DNA of 64,000 nucleotides from the NCBI RefSeq assembly GCF_016679925.1, contig NZ_JAEQBW010000001.1, positions 1,279,869-1,343,868 on the forward strand, read 5' to 3'. The notes below the pieces were generated by a model that saw only the letters and a list, made by a program, of their open reading frames with translations, was not told the DNA's origin and did no database searches. Positions 26,930 through 35,613 of this stretch are shown piece by piece (position 1 is the first letter of the stretch; the number at the start of each line of letters is the position of its first letter). The stretch comes from Marivirga aurantiaca. Its GTDB lineage: Bacteria > Bacteroidota > Bacteroidia > Cytophagales > Cyclobacteriaceae. A program made the position numbers and the translations under genes.

Positions 26930-29353
26930 CTAAGATTTCACGCCCTGCTTCAGGTATGACTCCACTCGATTGATAGTTTCTATTCCTTTAATGATATTAT
27001 CCGGACTAAAAGTGATACTATCTATCCCTAATCGAATCAATAAATCTGCAAACTCGGATGAATCCCCTGCAGCCTGTCCACATAATCCCACAAGAATGGA
27101 TGAATCATGAGCTTTGTTAATTAAATCTTTGATGGATCTTTTAATGGCTTCATTTTCAGCATCAAATAAATCAGATAGCACAACAGAATCACGTTCCACT
27201 CCTAAAGATAATTGAGTCAGATCATTGGAACCAATGGAGAAACCATCAAACAATTGAGCAAATTCCTCAGCAAGAATAACATTACTGGGAACTTCTGCCA
27301 TCAAATAAATTTCAAGCGCATTTTCTCCTTGTTTGAGTCCGTATTCTTCCATAATTTTCAACACCTTTCCTGCTTCCTTGGGTGTTCTGCAGAAAGGGAT
27401 CATCAATTTCACATTAGTGAAGCCCATTTCATCCCTTACGAGTTTCATTGCTTCACATTCCAGACGAAAAGCTTCCTTATAGCCTTCACTGTAGTACCTT
27501 GAGGCTCCTCTCCATCCAAGCATGGGATTTTCCTCTTTAGGTTCAAATTGTTTTCCTCCAATCATATTAGCATATTCATTGGTCTTGAAATCACTCATTC
27601 TAACCAATACTTCCTTTGGATAGAAAGCTGCTGCTATAGTGGCCACTGATTGAGACAGCTTTTCAATGAAATAAGCTTCCTTATTTTCAAATTGTGTGGT
27701 CAATTCTTCTATTTGCTGCTTTACTTCAAGGTTTTTGATGGATTTAAAATTGACCAATGCCATGGGATGAATTTTGATGCTATTGGCAAAAATAAATTCA
27801 AGCCGTAGTAAGCCTACACCTTTATTGGGTAAAAACGACAATTTAAAAGCCTGACTTGGATCGGACAACATCAACATTACTTTCGTTCGTGGCAGTTTAA
27901 CATCGCTTAAAACAATTTCTTTAGCATTCCATTCTAACAGACCTTCATATACAACACCTTTTTTAGCGCTTGCGGCACTCACCGTAATTTCTTGCCCATC
28001 TTCAATTACATTTGTAGCATTTCCGGTACTTACAACAGCAACCGACCCGGTTTCATTGGCTATGATAGCAGCATGGCTGGTAATCCCTCCCCTGTCGGTG
28101 ATGATGGCTAAAGCCTTCCTTAGTACCGGATCCCAGTCGGGATTGGTATGGTGGGTTACTAAAATTTCACCTGCTTGCAATAAGTCGATCTCTGCCGGGC
28201 TTTTTAAAATTCTTGCTTTTCCTGAAATAATTTTATTTCCTACCTTGATGCCTTCAATAAGTATATTTCCTTCTTTAAGTAGTTTATAATCAGAAAAGTG
28301 CGTTACTTTCGGTTCTTCTATATATCGTGTAGTTGGTCTTGCCTGCACTATATAAATTTCATCATCCACGCCATCTTTAGCCCATTCAATATCCATAGCA
28401 GACTGATAATGTTCTTCTATTTGAGCTGACCAATTTCCCAGTTTCTCAATCTCTGTATGGGTCAATACATACTGTTCTTGCTTTTCTTTATCAGTGTTCA
28501 GGTTTATTGTCTTAGTTTCAAGTGAAAGTGCTGATTCTTTTGTTGGGATTACATAAGTCATCGTTTTCTGCTTTGCCCCAAGATATTTGGATAGAATAGC
28601 TTTTTTATTACTTTTAAGTGCCGGTTTATAAAGAATAAACTCATCAGCTGTGATATTTCCCTTGACCACATTCTCTCCCAAGCCCCAGGAGCCTCTGATA
28701 GTCACAACATCATTAAAACCAGTTTCAGGATCGAAAGTAAAGGCTATTCCTGCACAAGCTTTATCTGACCGCACCATTTTTTGTACACCGATAGAAAGCC
28801 CTACCTCCAAATGATTAAAATTGTTTTCTTCGCGATACTTTATGGCTCTATTGGTGAACAATGAAGCATAGCAAGCAATACACGCATGCAATAGCTCTTC
28901 TTCTGATTCAATATTGAGATAACTTTCCTGCTGACCCGCAAAACTAGCGTAAGGCAAATTTTTAAATGCAGCACTGCTCCTTACCGCCAGTTGTATATCA
29001 CTTCTGTATTTGGAATTCAAATGTTTAGATGCCGCTATTATCTCATCGGATAAGCTTTCAGGTAATGGCACATTCATGATCAATGTTCTGCAGGCATTAC
29101 CAATTATATTCAAATTGGAGAATTCTTTCCTATCCAGCTTATTAAGTATCTGGTTTAATTTGTTGCGTATATTATCACTATCCAAGAAAGCCCAATAAGC
29201 ATCGGTGGTAATAACGAATCCGTCCGGTATGTTAATTCCTTTTGGAGCCAACTTATTATATAGCTCACCAAGCGAAGCATTTTTACTTCCAACTTTGTTT
29301 ACATCATCAAGGCTTACATTTTTAAAAAGTGATATGTATTTGTAGTTGTGCAT
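26930..29353 (-). CDS. ppsA: Phosphoenolpyruvate synthase
   Basis: Makes PEP from pyruvate, ATP and water (AMP and Pi formed) for gluconeogenesis. 807 residues in the usual order: ATP-grasp N-terminal domain (about 1-345, including AVRSSAAFKNLPYASFAGQQESYLN), swivelling phosphohistidine domain with GGITSHAAIIANE (catalytic His in TSHA), and the PEP/pyruvate-binding TIM barrel with MLGWRGASRYY, FSIGSNDLTQLSLGVERDS and the Cys-containing GLCGQAAGD near the C-terminus. The cupin gene lies 44 bp upstream on the same strand, so the two are probably co-transcribed within the stress cluster. Confidence 0.93.
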   Translation of the reverse strand: MHNYKYISLFKNVSLDDVNKVGSKNASLGELYNKLAPKGINIPDGFVITTDAYWAFLDSDNIRNKLNQILNKLDRKEFSNLNIIGNACRTLIMNVPLPESLSDEIIAASKHLNSKYRSDIQLAVRSSAAFKNLPYASFAGQQESYLNIESEEELLHACIACYASLFTNRAIKYREENNFNHLEVGLSIGVQKMVRSDKACAGIAFTFDPETGFNDVVTIRGSWGLGENVVKGNITADEFILYKPALKSNKKAILSKYLGAKQKTMTYVIPTKESALSLETKTINLNTDKEKQEQYVLTHTEIEKLGNWSAQIEEHYQSAMDIEWAKDGVDDEIYIVQARPTTRYIEEPKVTHFSDYKLLKEGNILIEGIKVGNKIISGKARILKSPAEIDLLQAGEILVTHHTNPDWDPVLRKALAIITDRGGITSHAAIIANETGSVAVVSTGNATNVIEDGQEITVSAASAKKGVVYEGLLEWNAKEIVLSDVKLPRTKVMLMLSDPSQAFKLSFLPNKGVGLLRLEFIFANSIKIHPMALVNFKSIKNLEVKQQIEELTTQFENKEAYFIEKLSQSVATIAAAFYPKEVLVRMSDFKTNEYANMIGGKQFEPKEENPMLGWRGASRYYSEGYKEAFRLECEAMKLVRDEMGFTNVKLMIPFCRTPKEAGKVLKIMEEYGLKQGENALEIYLMAEVPSNVILAEEFAQLFDGFSIGSNDLTQLSLGVERDSVVLSDLFDAENEAIKRSIKDLINKAHDSSILVGLCGQAAGDSSEFADLLIRLGIDSITFSPDNIIKGIETINRVESYLKQGVKS

Positions 29354-29397
29354 ATTACATTGTTATGATTCTACTAATCTACTTTACTGCATTAAAA

Positions 29398-29775
29398 TCA
29401 AACTGATGTTGATTCTTTTATAGATCTTTCGGTATCGGCTTCTTCAAATACTCCATATGCAATTTCAAGGATAGTAGCAGGCTTTCCCTGGGTAATAATC
29501 TGGTGTTCTGTTAATGTTGGTATAAAAAATTCATCGTCTTTTTGTCCTTCAATAATCATATCTCCAATTACAAGTATAGGATCTCCACTAATGATCTTCC
29601 AGAACTCACTTCTATTTTCATGATACTGCAAAGAAAGTTCCTTTCCGGCCTTTATATTGATTAATTTAACAGTACATGGCTCTTTATGACAATACTGTTC
29701 GAATTGTCCCCAGGACCCACTATCCTTGTATACATTTACATCATTCCTGGTATAGGTTTTGGCTTTGCTCTTCAT
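29398..29775 (-). CDS. Cupin protein, type II mannose-6-phosphate isomerase-like
   Basis: 125-residue single cupin resembling the C-terminal isomerase domain of mannose-6-phosphate isomerase/GDP-mannose pyrophosphorylase. GSWGQFEQY and KAGKELSLQYHENRSEFWKIISGDP match the family blocks. The His of QYHENRSE and the adjacent Glu are likely metal ligands, and FIPTLTEHQI supplies the later His. Catalysis as a stand-alone isomerase is unproven. Probably first gene of a ppsA transcript. A near-copy of its promoter region (ACGATGATATTCATTATT) precedes the related cupin gene at 30393-30761. Confidence 0.8.
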   Translation of the reverse strand: MKSKAKTYTRNDVNVYKDSGSWGQFEQYCHKEPCTVKLINIKAGKELSLQYHENRSEFWKIISGDPILVIGDMIIEGQKDDEFFIPTLTEHQIITQGKPATILEIAYGVFEEADTERSIKESTSV

Positions 29776-29968
29776 AATTTTAGTTGTTTAGTTCTATCAA
29801 AGCAAATGATTAACTTTTCTCTAAACGATGATATTCATTATTTCCAACGTTGATCCTTGTCACCACTATGGTTATTAATCCTGAAGATTTTTTAATTGAT
29901 TATTGCTAAATTGTTAAATACGGCAAGCCTTGAATTAAAGGGATGGAAACCTGAATAAAAACATAAAA
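29776..29968. other. Upstream region of the cupin-ppsA transcript
   Basis: Contains CGATGATATTCATTATT (about 29825-29841) and a degenerate Fnr-like site TTGATCCTTGTCAC (29850-29863). The block aligns with the one upstream of the second cupin gene (about 30808-30846), so the promoter was duplicated with the gene. No ORF. Confidence 0.45.
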
Positions 29969-30034
29969 TTGATCATAATCTCCTCTGACGCTGATATATA
30001 TCATCGGGAGATGCTATCGGATTGATTAACTTCG
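29969..30034 (+). promoter_or_regulatory. Orphan promoter with tandem Fnr-type palindromes
   Basis: TTGATCATAATCTC (29969-29982, weak right half) and CTGATATATATCAT (29991-30004) are centred 22 bp apart. TAACTTCG (30027-30034, 7 of 8 to TAnnTTTG) ends 36.5 bp from the proximal centre. Spacing and orientation copy the hsp20 promoter, yet no gene follows on this strand. Confidence 0.5.
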
Positions 30035-30039
30035 TTCTA

Positions 30040-30310
30040 ACAAGTAAGAGATAAAAGACAGGCAGAAAAATGCAAGTATATAATTTTTTTAGTTCTTGAA
30101 ATTTTTCAATTCTTATGAAATGAAATTGGGATAGATTAAAAAATTATCATGCAGATTCTAAAAAATTTAATTATTCTTTAGATGAAGTCATAATAACTGT
30201 AGCTTGTAATTGATAAAGTACTATTGGTAAATATTAAGCTATCTACTAATGTAAAAGGAAACATCAATTGGGTGGGAATTCGTTCATAAGATCAGCCCCC
30301 ACCTACTGTA
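30040..30310 (+). ncRNA. Possible small RNA or decayed gene downstream of the orphan promoter
   Basis: No reading frame longer than about ten codons follows the promoter at 29969-30034. The stretch is AT-rich and has one GC-rich hairpin (GGTGGG 30271-30276 with CCCACC 30298-30303). It could be a regulated non-coding RNA, the relic of a lost gene, or an inactive leftover promoter. Evidence is positional only. Confidence 0.25.
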
Positions 30311-30392
30311 AATTTATTAAGAATAGGATAGAAATATGATTCAGACATTCCTGATATCCAATTGACCTCAATACAAGTAACAACCCAATTTT

Positions 30393-30761
30393 CTACTTCT
30401 CAAAAAGTCTGTCTTCCATAACAACTGTTTCAACTGTAACTTCCAATATATTGGCTGAACTGCTATTGGTGATAATCTGGTAACTGCTGAGTGAAGCTAT
30501 ATAAAACTCATCTCCTTTTTGCGCATCAATTTTTGCTTTGGTTATCATTATAGTAGGATTCCCACTCAATATTTTCAGGAGCTTACACTGATTATTTCGA
30601 AAAATACTTTTACTGTCTCTATGTATGTGGATGATTCTAATTTGACAGGGTTTATGTTGAAAAAATTGCTCAAAATAGTCCCAGAGTCCATGTATTCTGA
30701 AAGCCTCGACCTCTTTTTCAATTCCCACCTCGTTTCTTTTATTGACTTTCTGGAATACCAT
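30393..30761 (-). CDS. Diverged cupin paralogue lacking metal ligands
   Basis: 122 residues aligning along its length with the cupin at 29398-29775 (GLWDYFEQFFQHKPC against GSWGQFEQYCHKEPC; LLKILSGNPTIMI; DEFYIASLSSYQIIT). The metal-binding block QYHENRSEFW has become FRNNQCKLLK, and the later His of TEHQI is Tyr (SSYQI). The isomerase-type metal centre is therefore lost. It is still an intact frame with a conserved promoter region, so it may act as a regulatory or binding protein. Product of a local duplication. Confidence 0.65.
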   Translation of the reverse strand: MVFQKVNKRNEVGIEKEVEAFRIHGLWDYFEQFFQHKPCQIRIIHIHRDSKSIFRNNQCKLLKILSGNPTIMITKAKIDAQKGDEFYIASLSSYQIITNSSSANILEVTVETVVMEDRLFEK

Positions 30762-30832
30762 ATCTTTTGTTTTTATTCATCAAAACAAATAATATCCGAA
30801 GTTAAAAACGATGATATTCATTATTCCTATAG

Positions 30833-30846
30833 TTGATATGTATCAA
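30833..30846. promoter_or_regulatory. Perfect Fnr-type box upstream of the cupin paralogue
   Basis: TTGATATGTATCAA matches TTGAT-N4-ATCAA at every fixed position. It lies about 79 bp before the paralogue's start codon, in a block shared with the promoter of the other cupin gene. Confidence 0.7.
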
Positions 30847-31054
30847 TTATAGGAATATCTGCCATGGTATATGAAGAGCTAAAGGCAATAAAAAGCCTAA
30901 AAGTGCAATGCTGAGAATGGCATAAGGCAATAATTATACGTAAACCAAAATCATAGGGCACATTTTTGTTAATTCTTCCATTTCATAAGGAATTATCACC
31001 TAATTATTTAATAGAATGCACTATTTTTACATTCTGAAATAAAAAAATAAAAAT
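30847..31054. other. Intergenic region before the cyclophilin gene
   Basis: No gene found. TATTTTTA at about 31023-31030 may be a weak -7 element for the cyclophilin gene. Confidence 0.35.
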
Positions 31055-31492
31055 ATGAGTAAAGCGGAAATAGTAACCAACAGAGGCACTTTAAAGATTG
31101 AATTTTTTGATAAAGACGCCCCTAAAACTGTCAAAAATTTTCACGATTTGGCCAAAAAAGGATATTATGATGGATTAAAATTCCACAGAGTTATTCCTGA
31201 ATTTGTGATTCAGGGAGGAGACCCAACTGGTACCGGAGCCGGTGGCCCGGGTTATTCTATCGATTGTGAATTAGATGGGGAGAACCAATTTCATGATAAA
31301 GGAGTGCTTTCTATGGCTCATGCAGGTAGAAACACGGGAGGATCACAATTCTTCATATGCCATAACAGAAAGAACACACAACATTTAGATCGTAATCATA
31401 CTGTTTTCGGTAAGGTTTATGAGGGACTGGACATTATTGATCAAATTAAAGCAGGTGATGTAATGGAAAAAGTGACCATTACTGAAGAGTAA
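31055..31492 (+). CDS. ppiB: Cyclophilin-type peptidyl-prolyl cis-trans isomerase
   Basis: 145-residue single-domain cyclophilin without signal peptide, hence cytoplasmic like PpiB. FHRVIPEFVIQGGDPTGTGAGGPGYSI carries the catalytic Arg and the FxxxQGG block, followed by GVLSMAHAGRNTGGSQFFICHN and NHTVFGKVYEGLDIIDQI. It accelerates prolyl isomerisation during folding. Monocistronic, with its own terminator. Confidence 0.93.
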   Translation: MSKAEIVTNRGTLKIEFFDKDAPKTVKNFHDLAKKGYYDGLKFHRVIPEFVIQGGDPTGTGAGGPGYSIDCELDGENQFHDKGVLSMAHAGRNTGGSQFFICHNRKNTQHLDRNHTVFGKVYEGLDIIDQIKAGDVMEKVTITEE

Positions 31493-31512
31493 ATTGATCA
31501 TCTATAAAAGTG

Positions 31513-31544
31513 AAAAGCCACAGATTTTAAAATTTGTGGCTTTT
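31513..31544 (+). terminator. Rho-independent terminator of the cyclophilin gene
   Basis: AAAAGCCACA (31513-31522) pairs with TGTGGCTTTT (31535-31544), with further A-T pairs inside, and a T-run follows. Confidence 0.85.
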
Positions 31545-31564
31545 TTATTTTCCTAAGATTGTAG

Positions 31565-32419
31565 TTAAACTTCTTCCATGCTGTAAATACCATCAGCTAA
31601 TATTTTGATCTTCTTTTCTTTATAAAGATGGCCGATTTGTCTTTTAAATTCTTTCTTGCTCAATCCGAAAACTTCTTTGATTTTTTCAGGATCTGATTTA
31701 TCATGATAAGGCATATAACCTTCATTTTCAGCGAGTAGGGTAAGGATTTCTTTTTGCTTTTCTTCTTTCTCTATAAACCATTGCACATCAATTTTGCCAT
31801 CGGCACGCAAAGATTTGATCTTGCCTTTGCTCTCCATGCCAATATCCAATGGCTCAAATACCGTATTTTGATAGATTAATCCTTTATATTTCTGGTCAAC
31901 CACTACTTCATATCCCAGTTCTGTGATTCTATAGACCATTAAATCAACTACCTGACCTTCTTTCAAATCACCATAGCCACTCTCAAGGAAAGTATCAATA
32001 TGCATAGAGGCTACTATCCTTTCCGTTTTAGGATCAATAGTGACATAGGCAACAATCCAGTCACCCACCTCCAAATCGTCTGTTTGTTCTGAATATGGGA
32101 TGATTAAATCTTTTTCAAGTCCCCAATCCAGGAAAGCTCCCACAGTAGTAATTTGCTTTACCTCGAAAAAACCCATTTCATTTACCTCAGCTACAGGTTT
32201 GAGTGTAGTCGCAATCCACCTTTGCCCTGAATCTTTGTAAATAAAAACATCAATTTCCTGATCATCTTCCGGCATGCGGGCAGTACCCTCAGAGTTTAAA
32301 AATTCCTTGGGCACATATTTATTGGGTAATAGTACATCCTGATCACCATCGCTCAAATACAAGCCTTGAGGGGAATCACGAACAATTTTAAGCTTATTCC
32401 ATTTTCCTAATTGTAACAT
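31565..32419 (-). CDS. cvfB: CvfB-like S1 RNA-binding protein
   Basis: 284 residues matching CvfB/YitL: three tandem S1-like OB folds (about 1-65, 68-140, 145-215) with EVKQITTVGAFLDWGLEKDLIIPYSEQ as the clearest. A C-terminal winged helix (about 220-284) contains YHDKSDPEKIKEVFGLSKKEFKRQIGHLYKEKKI. Staphylococcal CvfB binds RNA and affects virulence gene expression; in Bacteroidota its role is unknown. Convergent with the cyclophilin gene. Confidence 0.85.
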   Translation of the reverse strand: MLQLGKWNKLKIVRDSPQGLYLSDGDQDVLLPNKYVPKEFLNSEGTARMPEDDQEIDVFIYKDSGQRWIATTLKPVAEVNEMGFFEVKQITTVGAFLDWGLEKDLIIPYSEQTDDLEVGDWIVAYVTIDPKTERIVASMHIDTFLESGYGDLKEGQVVDLMVYRITELGYEVVVDQKYKGLIYQNTVFEPLDIGMESKGKIKSLRADGKIDVQWFIEKEEKQKEILTLLAENEGYMPYHDKSDPEKIKEVFGLSKKEFKRQIGHLYKEKKIKILADGIYSMEEV

Positions 32420-32457
32420 AGATGCAAGTTAGCTATGTTTTTGATTAAGGTTAAAAT

Positions 32458-32491
32458 TGCCAGGCTATTATTTTTAAATAATAGCCTGGCA
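32458..32491. terminator. Strong hairpin terminator between minus-strand genes
   Basis: Perfect 14-bp stem (TGCCAGGCTATTAT and its complement) around six bases. It sits downstream of the membrane-protein gene at 32519-33181; on the minus strand it is followed by ATTTTAA. Confidence 0.75.
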
Positions 32492-32518
32492 CATATAATT
32501 TTTCTCTTATAGTGACTA

Positions 32519-33181
32519 CTAATTGATTATTCTTCTCTTCTGCCAAAAAGACCCTTTTCTTACCTGTTTAATATAAAAAACAATTGCCGGGGTAAATATT
32601 GCTGCCGGCAATAGCCAGCCTACCCAAAGTGGATTGGTTACTACATTTTGTACTAAGGCTGCGGTAACGGCTGCAATAAAAGTACCTCCCATTTTACCTA
32701 TATGAGCTATCAGATATCTCTTTCTTTCAATACTTTTAGCCCTAAATAACTTTGCATCCTGTAAGAGGTTAAGAGTTAAAATAAGAGTGAAAATATTGAT
32801 AATCATAAAAACACCATCAGTCTGAAAACCTGAATGAACAATAATATAGATGTGTACACCTACTAAAAGTACTACTGTAAAAGCCCACACTCCCCATTCT
32901 TTCCATCCTACTGATATTACTTTACTTTTATAAAGCTGCAAACTTCTAAACCCCATCACATTGGTATAAAAGACTAAAATTCCAACCATAAATAGGAAAT
33001 AATTGGTTTTTAAGAGTGATAAAGCAAAGGCCGTAACTACCACGTACCACATGGTATAATAAAAAATCTTCCCAAAAGGACGGTGAACCTTCAAGCGTTT
33101 AGGTGAAACCATTGCTCCAATACCTGCTATAAGAGTAACCAAGCCGGCAATAGCATGGGTTATCAATAAAATATTTGTCAT
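32519..33181 (-). CDS. DUF2306-like multipass membrane protein
   Basis: 220 residues with about seven hydrophobic helices. Conserved-looking His residues lie in THAIAG near the N-terminus, KVHRPFGKIFY (about 32-42) and LIAHIGKMGGTF (about 159-170), spaced as in haem- or quinone-associated DUF2306-type proteins. No function can be assigned. It is monocistronic and ends at the hairpin described downstream. Confidence 0.55.
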   Translation of the reverse strand: MTNILLITHAIAGLVTLIAGIGAMVSPKRLKVHRPFGKIFYYTMWYVVVTAFALSLLKTNYFLFMVGILVFYTNVMGFRSLQLYKSKVISVGWKEWGVWAFTVVLLVGVHIYIIVHSGFQTDGVFMIINIFTLILTLNLLQDAKLFRAKSIERKRYLIAHIGKMGGTFIAAVTAALVQNVVTNPLWVGWLLPAAIFTPAIVFYIKQVRKGSFWQKRRIIN

Positions 33182-33509
33182 AAGAATCAGTTATCCAATT
33201 AAACTGCTAAAATCCACTCATTTTTATTCTCATACAAATAATAACGACCAAAGCCCCATAATCCTGAGATGAAATGACCACAGAACAGATGAATTATTTC
33301 TCACTTATTTAAGCTGTTTTTTAAAACTGATAGTTATTTCAAAACCTGATAACAAAACAATTCCTACAATGGGTACTGATTAATTGCCGGAATAGCTAGG
33401 ATAGTTGAAGTATAATGGACTTTCCTTTGCTAAAGCTTCTTTTTTATCTGTTTTTTTCCACCAAAAACAATTATTATTATATTTTCAATTTCAAAAAACA
33501 ATATCCAAA
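33182..33509. other. Divergent intergenic region
   Basis: Separates the membrane-protein gene and the sodium symporter gene. No ORF of its own; an extended frame into the symporter from 33405 lacks plausible protein character and is not part of the gene. Confidence 0.4.
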
Positions 33510-34898
33510 ATGGAATCAAAGAGGGGTGGTTTTTCCAGTAAATTAGGTTTTGTAGCTGCAGCTGCAGGTTCTGCAGTAGGCTTGGGAAATATATGGCAAT
33601 TTCCTTATGTAACAGGTGAAAATGGAGGAGCGGCCTTTCTACTGGTATATGCATTATGGATTTTCTTAATTGGTCTGCCTATTATGGTGGGAGAAATAGC
33701 AATCGGTAGAAATACTCAGTCAAATCCATTTGGAGCTTTCAAAAAGTTAGGCGGAAAAGCATGGGCTTTGGTTGGTTTATTCGGAATAATTTGCGGAGTG
33801 ATGATATTGTCCTTTTATAATGTGGTCTCAGGATGGGCTTTTGGTTATTTCATACAAATTGTTTCTGGTGATATTTTCGAAGAAAGTAATTTCAGCAGCT
33901 ACTTTTCAAACTATGTAGCCAACTATGAAGATAATCTGATGTATAGCATAGTCTTTATGGTGATAACTGCATTTATTGTATACAAGGGTATTAAAAAAGG
34001 AATTGAAGGTACTTCCAAGATTTTAATGCCCACACTTTTCTTAATACTTATTGCTATTATTATTTATGGCTTAACTCTCCCCAACGCAATTGATGGAGTC
34101 AAATTCTATTTGTTACCAGACTTTAGTTTAATTAATGGAGCTACCATTTATTCAGCTCTGGGACAAGCATTCTTTTCCTTAAGTTTAGGGATGGGAGCTC
34201 TTATAACATATGGTTCCTATATTGGTAAAAATGACAATATTGTTAATTCTGCAACACTAGTTACTATAACTGATTCAATGGTTGCATTTTTAGCGGGTTT
34301 AATGATTTTCCCATTGGTATTTTCCCAGGGTCAATCTCCCAGTGAAGGTCCTGGATTAGTCTTTGTTGCCTTATTGGGTGTGTTCAAAACAATGCCATTG
34401 ATTATCGCCAAAATAGTAGGTGGTGGATTCTTCCTCTTATTGTGCTTTGCAGCACTTACTTCAACAATTTCTTTATTGGAGGTGCCTGTTTCATTTCTTA
34501 TTGATGAGAAAAAATGGAGCCGGATTAAAGCTGTTTCAGTTATGGCTGTTATCATTTTCATCATAGGTTTACCAAGTATGCTAGGGTTTGGTGCGGTAGA
34601 TCTTTTTACAGAATTTGTTTACTATGAAGGAGAATATAAAACATTCATGGATGTTGTTCAGGATATTTTCTTTGTAATAAGTTTACCATTAGGAGGTTTA
34701 TTACTAAGTATCTTTATTGCGTGGCAATGGAAAGTGAAGAGCTTATCAAATGAAGTAAGCAATGGCTATAGTAAGTATTCAGGCTCTTTATTGGAAAAGT
34801 ATTTTAATTTTATGATTGTATACATTTGCCCATTGGTGCTAGGGATGATGTTTGTATTAACAATCCTGCAAAAATTCTTTGCAGTTAATTTTTTCTAG
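33510..34898 (+). CDS. Sodium-dependent neurotransmitter-symporter family transporter
   Basis: LeuT-fold (SNF/NSS) transporter of 462 residues with about eleven helices. The start is set at the Met of MESKRGGFSSKLGFVAAAAGSAVGLGNIWQFPY, which begins the family's conserved TM1 with the sodium- and substrate-binding GSAVGLGNIW; 35 additional in-frame codons upstream do not look like protein. The segment YSALGQAFFSLSLGMGALITYGSYIGKND is the TM6 signature. It probably takes up an amino acid with sodium. The gene's stop lies inside a palindrome shared with the convergent lipoprotein gene. Confidence 0.9.
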   Translation: MESKRGGFSSKLGFVAAAAGSAVGLGNIWQFPYVTGENGGAAFLLVYALWIFLIGLPIMVGEIAIGRNTQSNPFGAFKKLGGKAWALVGLFGIICGVMILSFYNVVSGWAFGYFIQIVSGDIFEESNFSSYFSNYVANYEDNLMYSIVFMVITAFIVYKGIKKGIEGTSKILMPTLFLILIAIIIYGLTLPNAIDGVKFYLLPDFSLINGATIYSALGQAFFSLSLGMGALITYGSYIGKNDNIVNSATLVTITDSMVAFLAGLMIFPLVFSQGQSPSEGPGLVFVALLGVFKTMPLIIAKIVGGGFFLLLCFAALTSTISLLEVPVSFLIDEKKWSRIKAVSVMAVIIFIIGLPSMLGFGAVDLFTEFVYYEGEYKTFMDVVQDIFFVISLPLGGLLLSIFIAWQWKVKSLSNEVSNGYSKYSGSLLEKYFNFMIVYICPLVLGMMFVLTILQKFFAVNFF

Positions 34899-34908
34899 AA
34901 AAAATTAA
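34885..34908. terminator. 24-bp AT palindrome at the convergent gene ends
   Basis: Perfect palindrome of TTAATTTTTT-CTAG-AAAAAATTAA spanning the symporter stop codon. With no loop and no GC stem it is a weak terminator at best. Confidence 0.4.
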
Positions 34909-34932
34909 CATAAATAGAAATTTAATGGACAT

Positions 34933-35613
34933 TTATTCCAAAACTCGTTGTATAGTAACAGTTTTACCAAAATCAATTTGTTTTAGTCCTAAGCATTCTG
35001 TTTCATTACAAAATTCTAGCTGAGAGGAAAGTTTATAGATCAAGCCAACATTGGCTGCATAAACTTCTATTCGCTTGTCAAAAGCTATTACAGAATCCTG
35101 GTTATCTTCCTGAATAACATGCAATGTGCTGCTAAAAATGGAATCTTCTATCTCATAAGGCTGAAAAACCTTATAAAGCACATATTCATCACTTTCGCTT
35201 TCAGAAGGTTTTCCATTCCATTGAAGTGCTTCTTTCACAGGGAAACTTAATTTCACCTCATGATTATTGCCTAATTTTTGAGTAGCAATTTGTGGGTTTC
35301 TGGTAATTTCAATGGTATTTAATATTTCTCTAGTGCAATTGTTGACAATCTTATATCTATATCCTTGAATCGTTACCTTAAAATCATTTTGGACGGAATC
35401 TATCAATTCATCCTGAATGGTATAATGAACAGTATCAATTGTACCATCATTTCTATAATTGATTTCTTCCACTTCATAAATGCACTTATCATTAATGGAA
35501 ACAGGAAAAAACTGAAAGCCCAACCTATCAGGGTCGGGCTCAATAGTAGTATTTTCACAAGCCCAAAAGGCTGCAATAAAACTAAATAGAATGAGATAGT
35601 TTCTTTTTTTCAT
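34933..35613 (-). CDS. Hypothetical lipoprotein downstream of mnmA
   Basis: Unrecognised lipoprotein. I start at MKKRNYLILFSFIAAFWACENTT, where the hydrophobic core ends in a lipobox-like AFWAC; the frame continues further upstream but lacks a signal there. The mature part is beta-rich (FFPVSINDKCIYEVEEINYRNDGT, repeated Ile/Val strands) and has three further Cys. It overlaps the end of mnmA by 32 bp, so they are co-transcribed. Function unknown. Confidence 0.65.
   Translation of the reverse strand: MKKRNYLILFSFIAAFWACENTTIEPDPDRLGFQFFPVSINDKCIYEVEEINYRNDGTIDTVHYTIQDELIDSVQNDFKVTIQGYRYKIVNNCTREILNTIEITRNPQIATQKLGNNHEVKLSFPVKEALQWNGKPSESESDEYVLYKVFQPYEIEDSIFSSTLHVIQEDNQDSVIAFDKRIEVYAANVGLIYKLSSQLEFCNETECLGLKQIDFGKTVTIQRVLE

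Noticed and set aside
29850..29863. TTGATCCTTGTCAC upstream of the first cupin as a full Fnr box
   Set aside because: The right half (GTCAC) matches poorly; kept only as a degenerate copy of the block in the paralogue's promoter.
30519..30836. Plus-strand frame of 105 codons opposite the second cupin gene
   Set aside because: It lies antisense to a gene supported by clear homology to its neighbour and runs into the operator block; no protein family features.
33405..33509. Extended N-terminus for the sodium symporter
   Set aside because: The extra 35 codons lack protein character, and family members start at the MESKRGGFSSKLG-like position.
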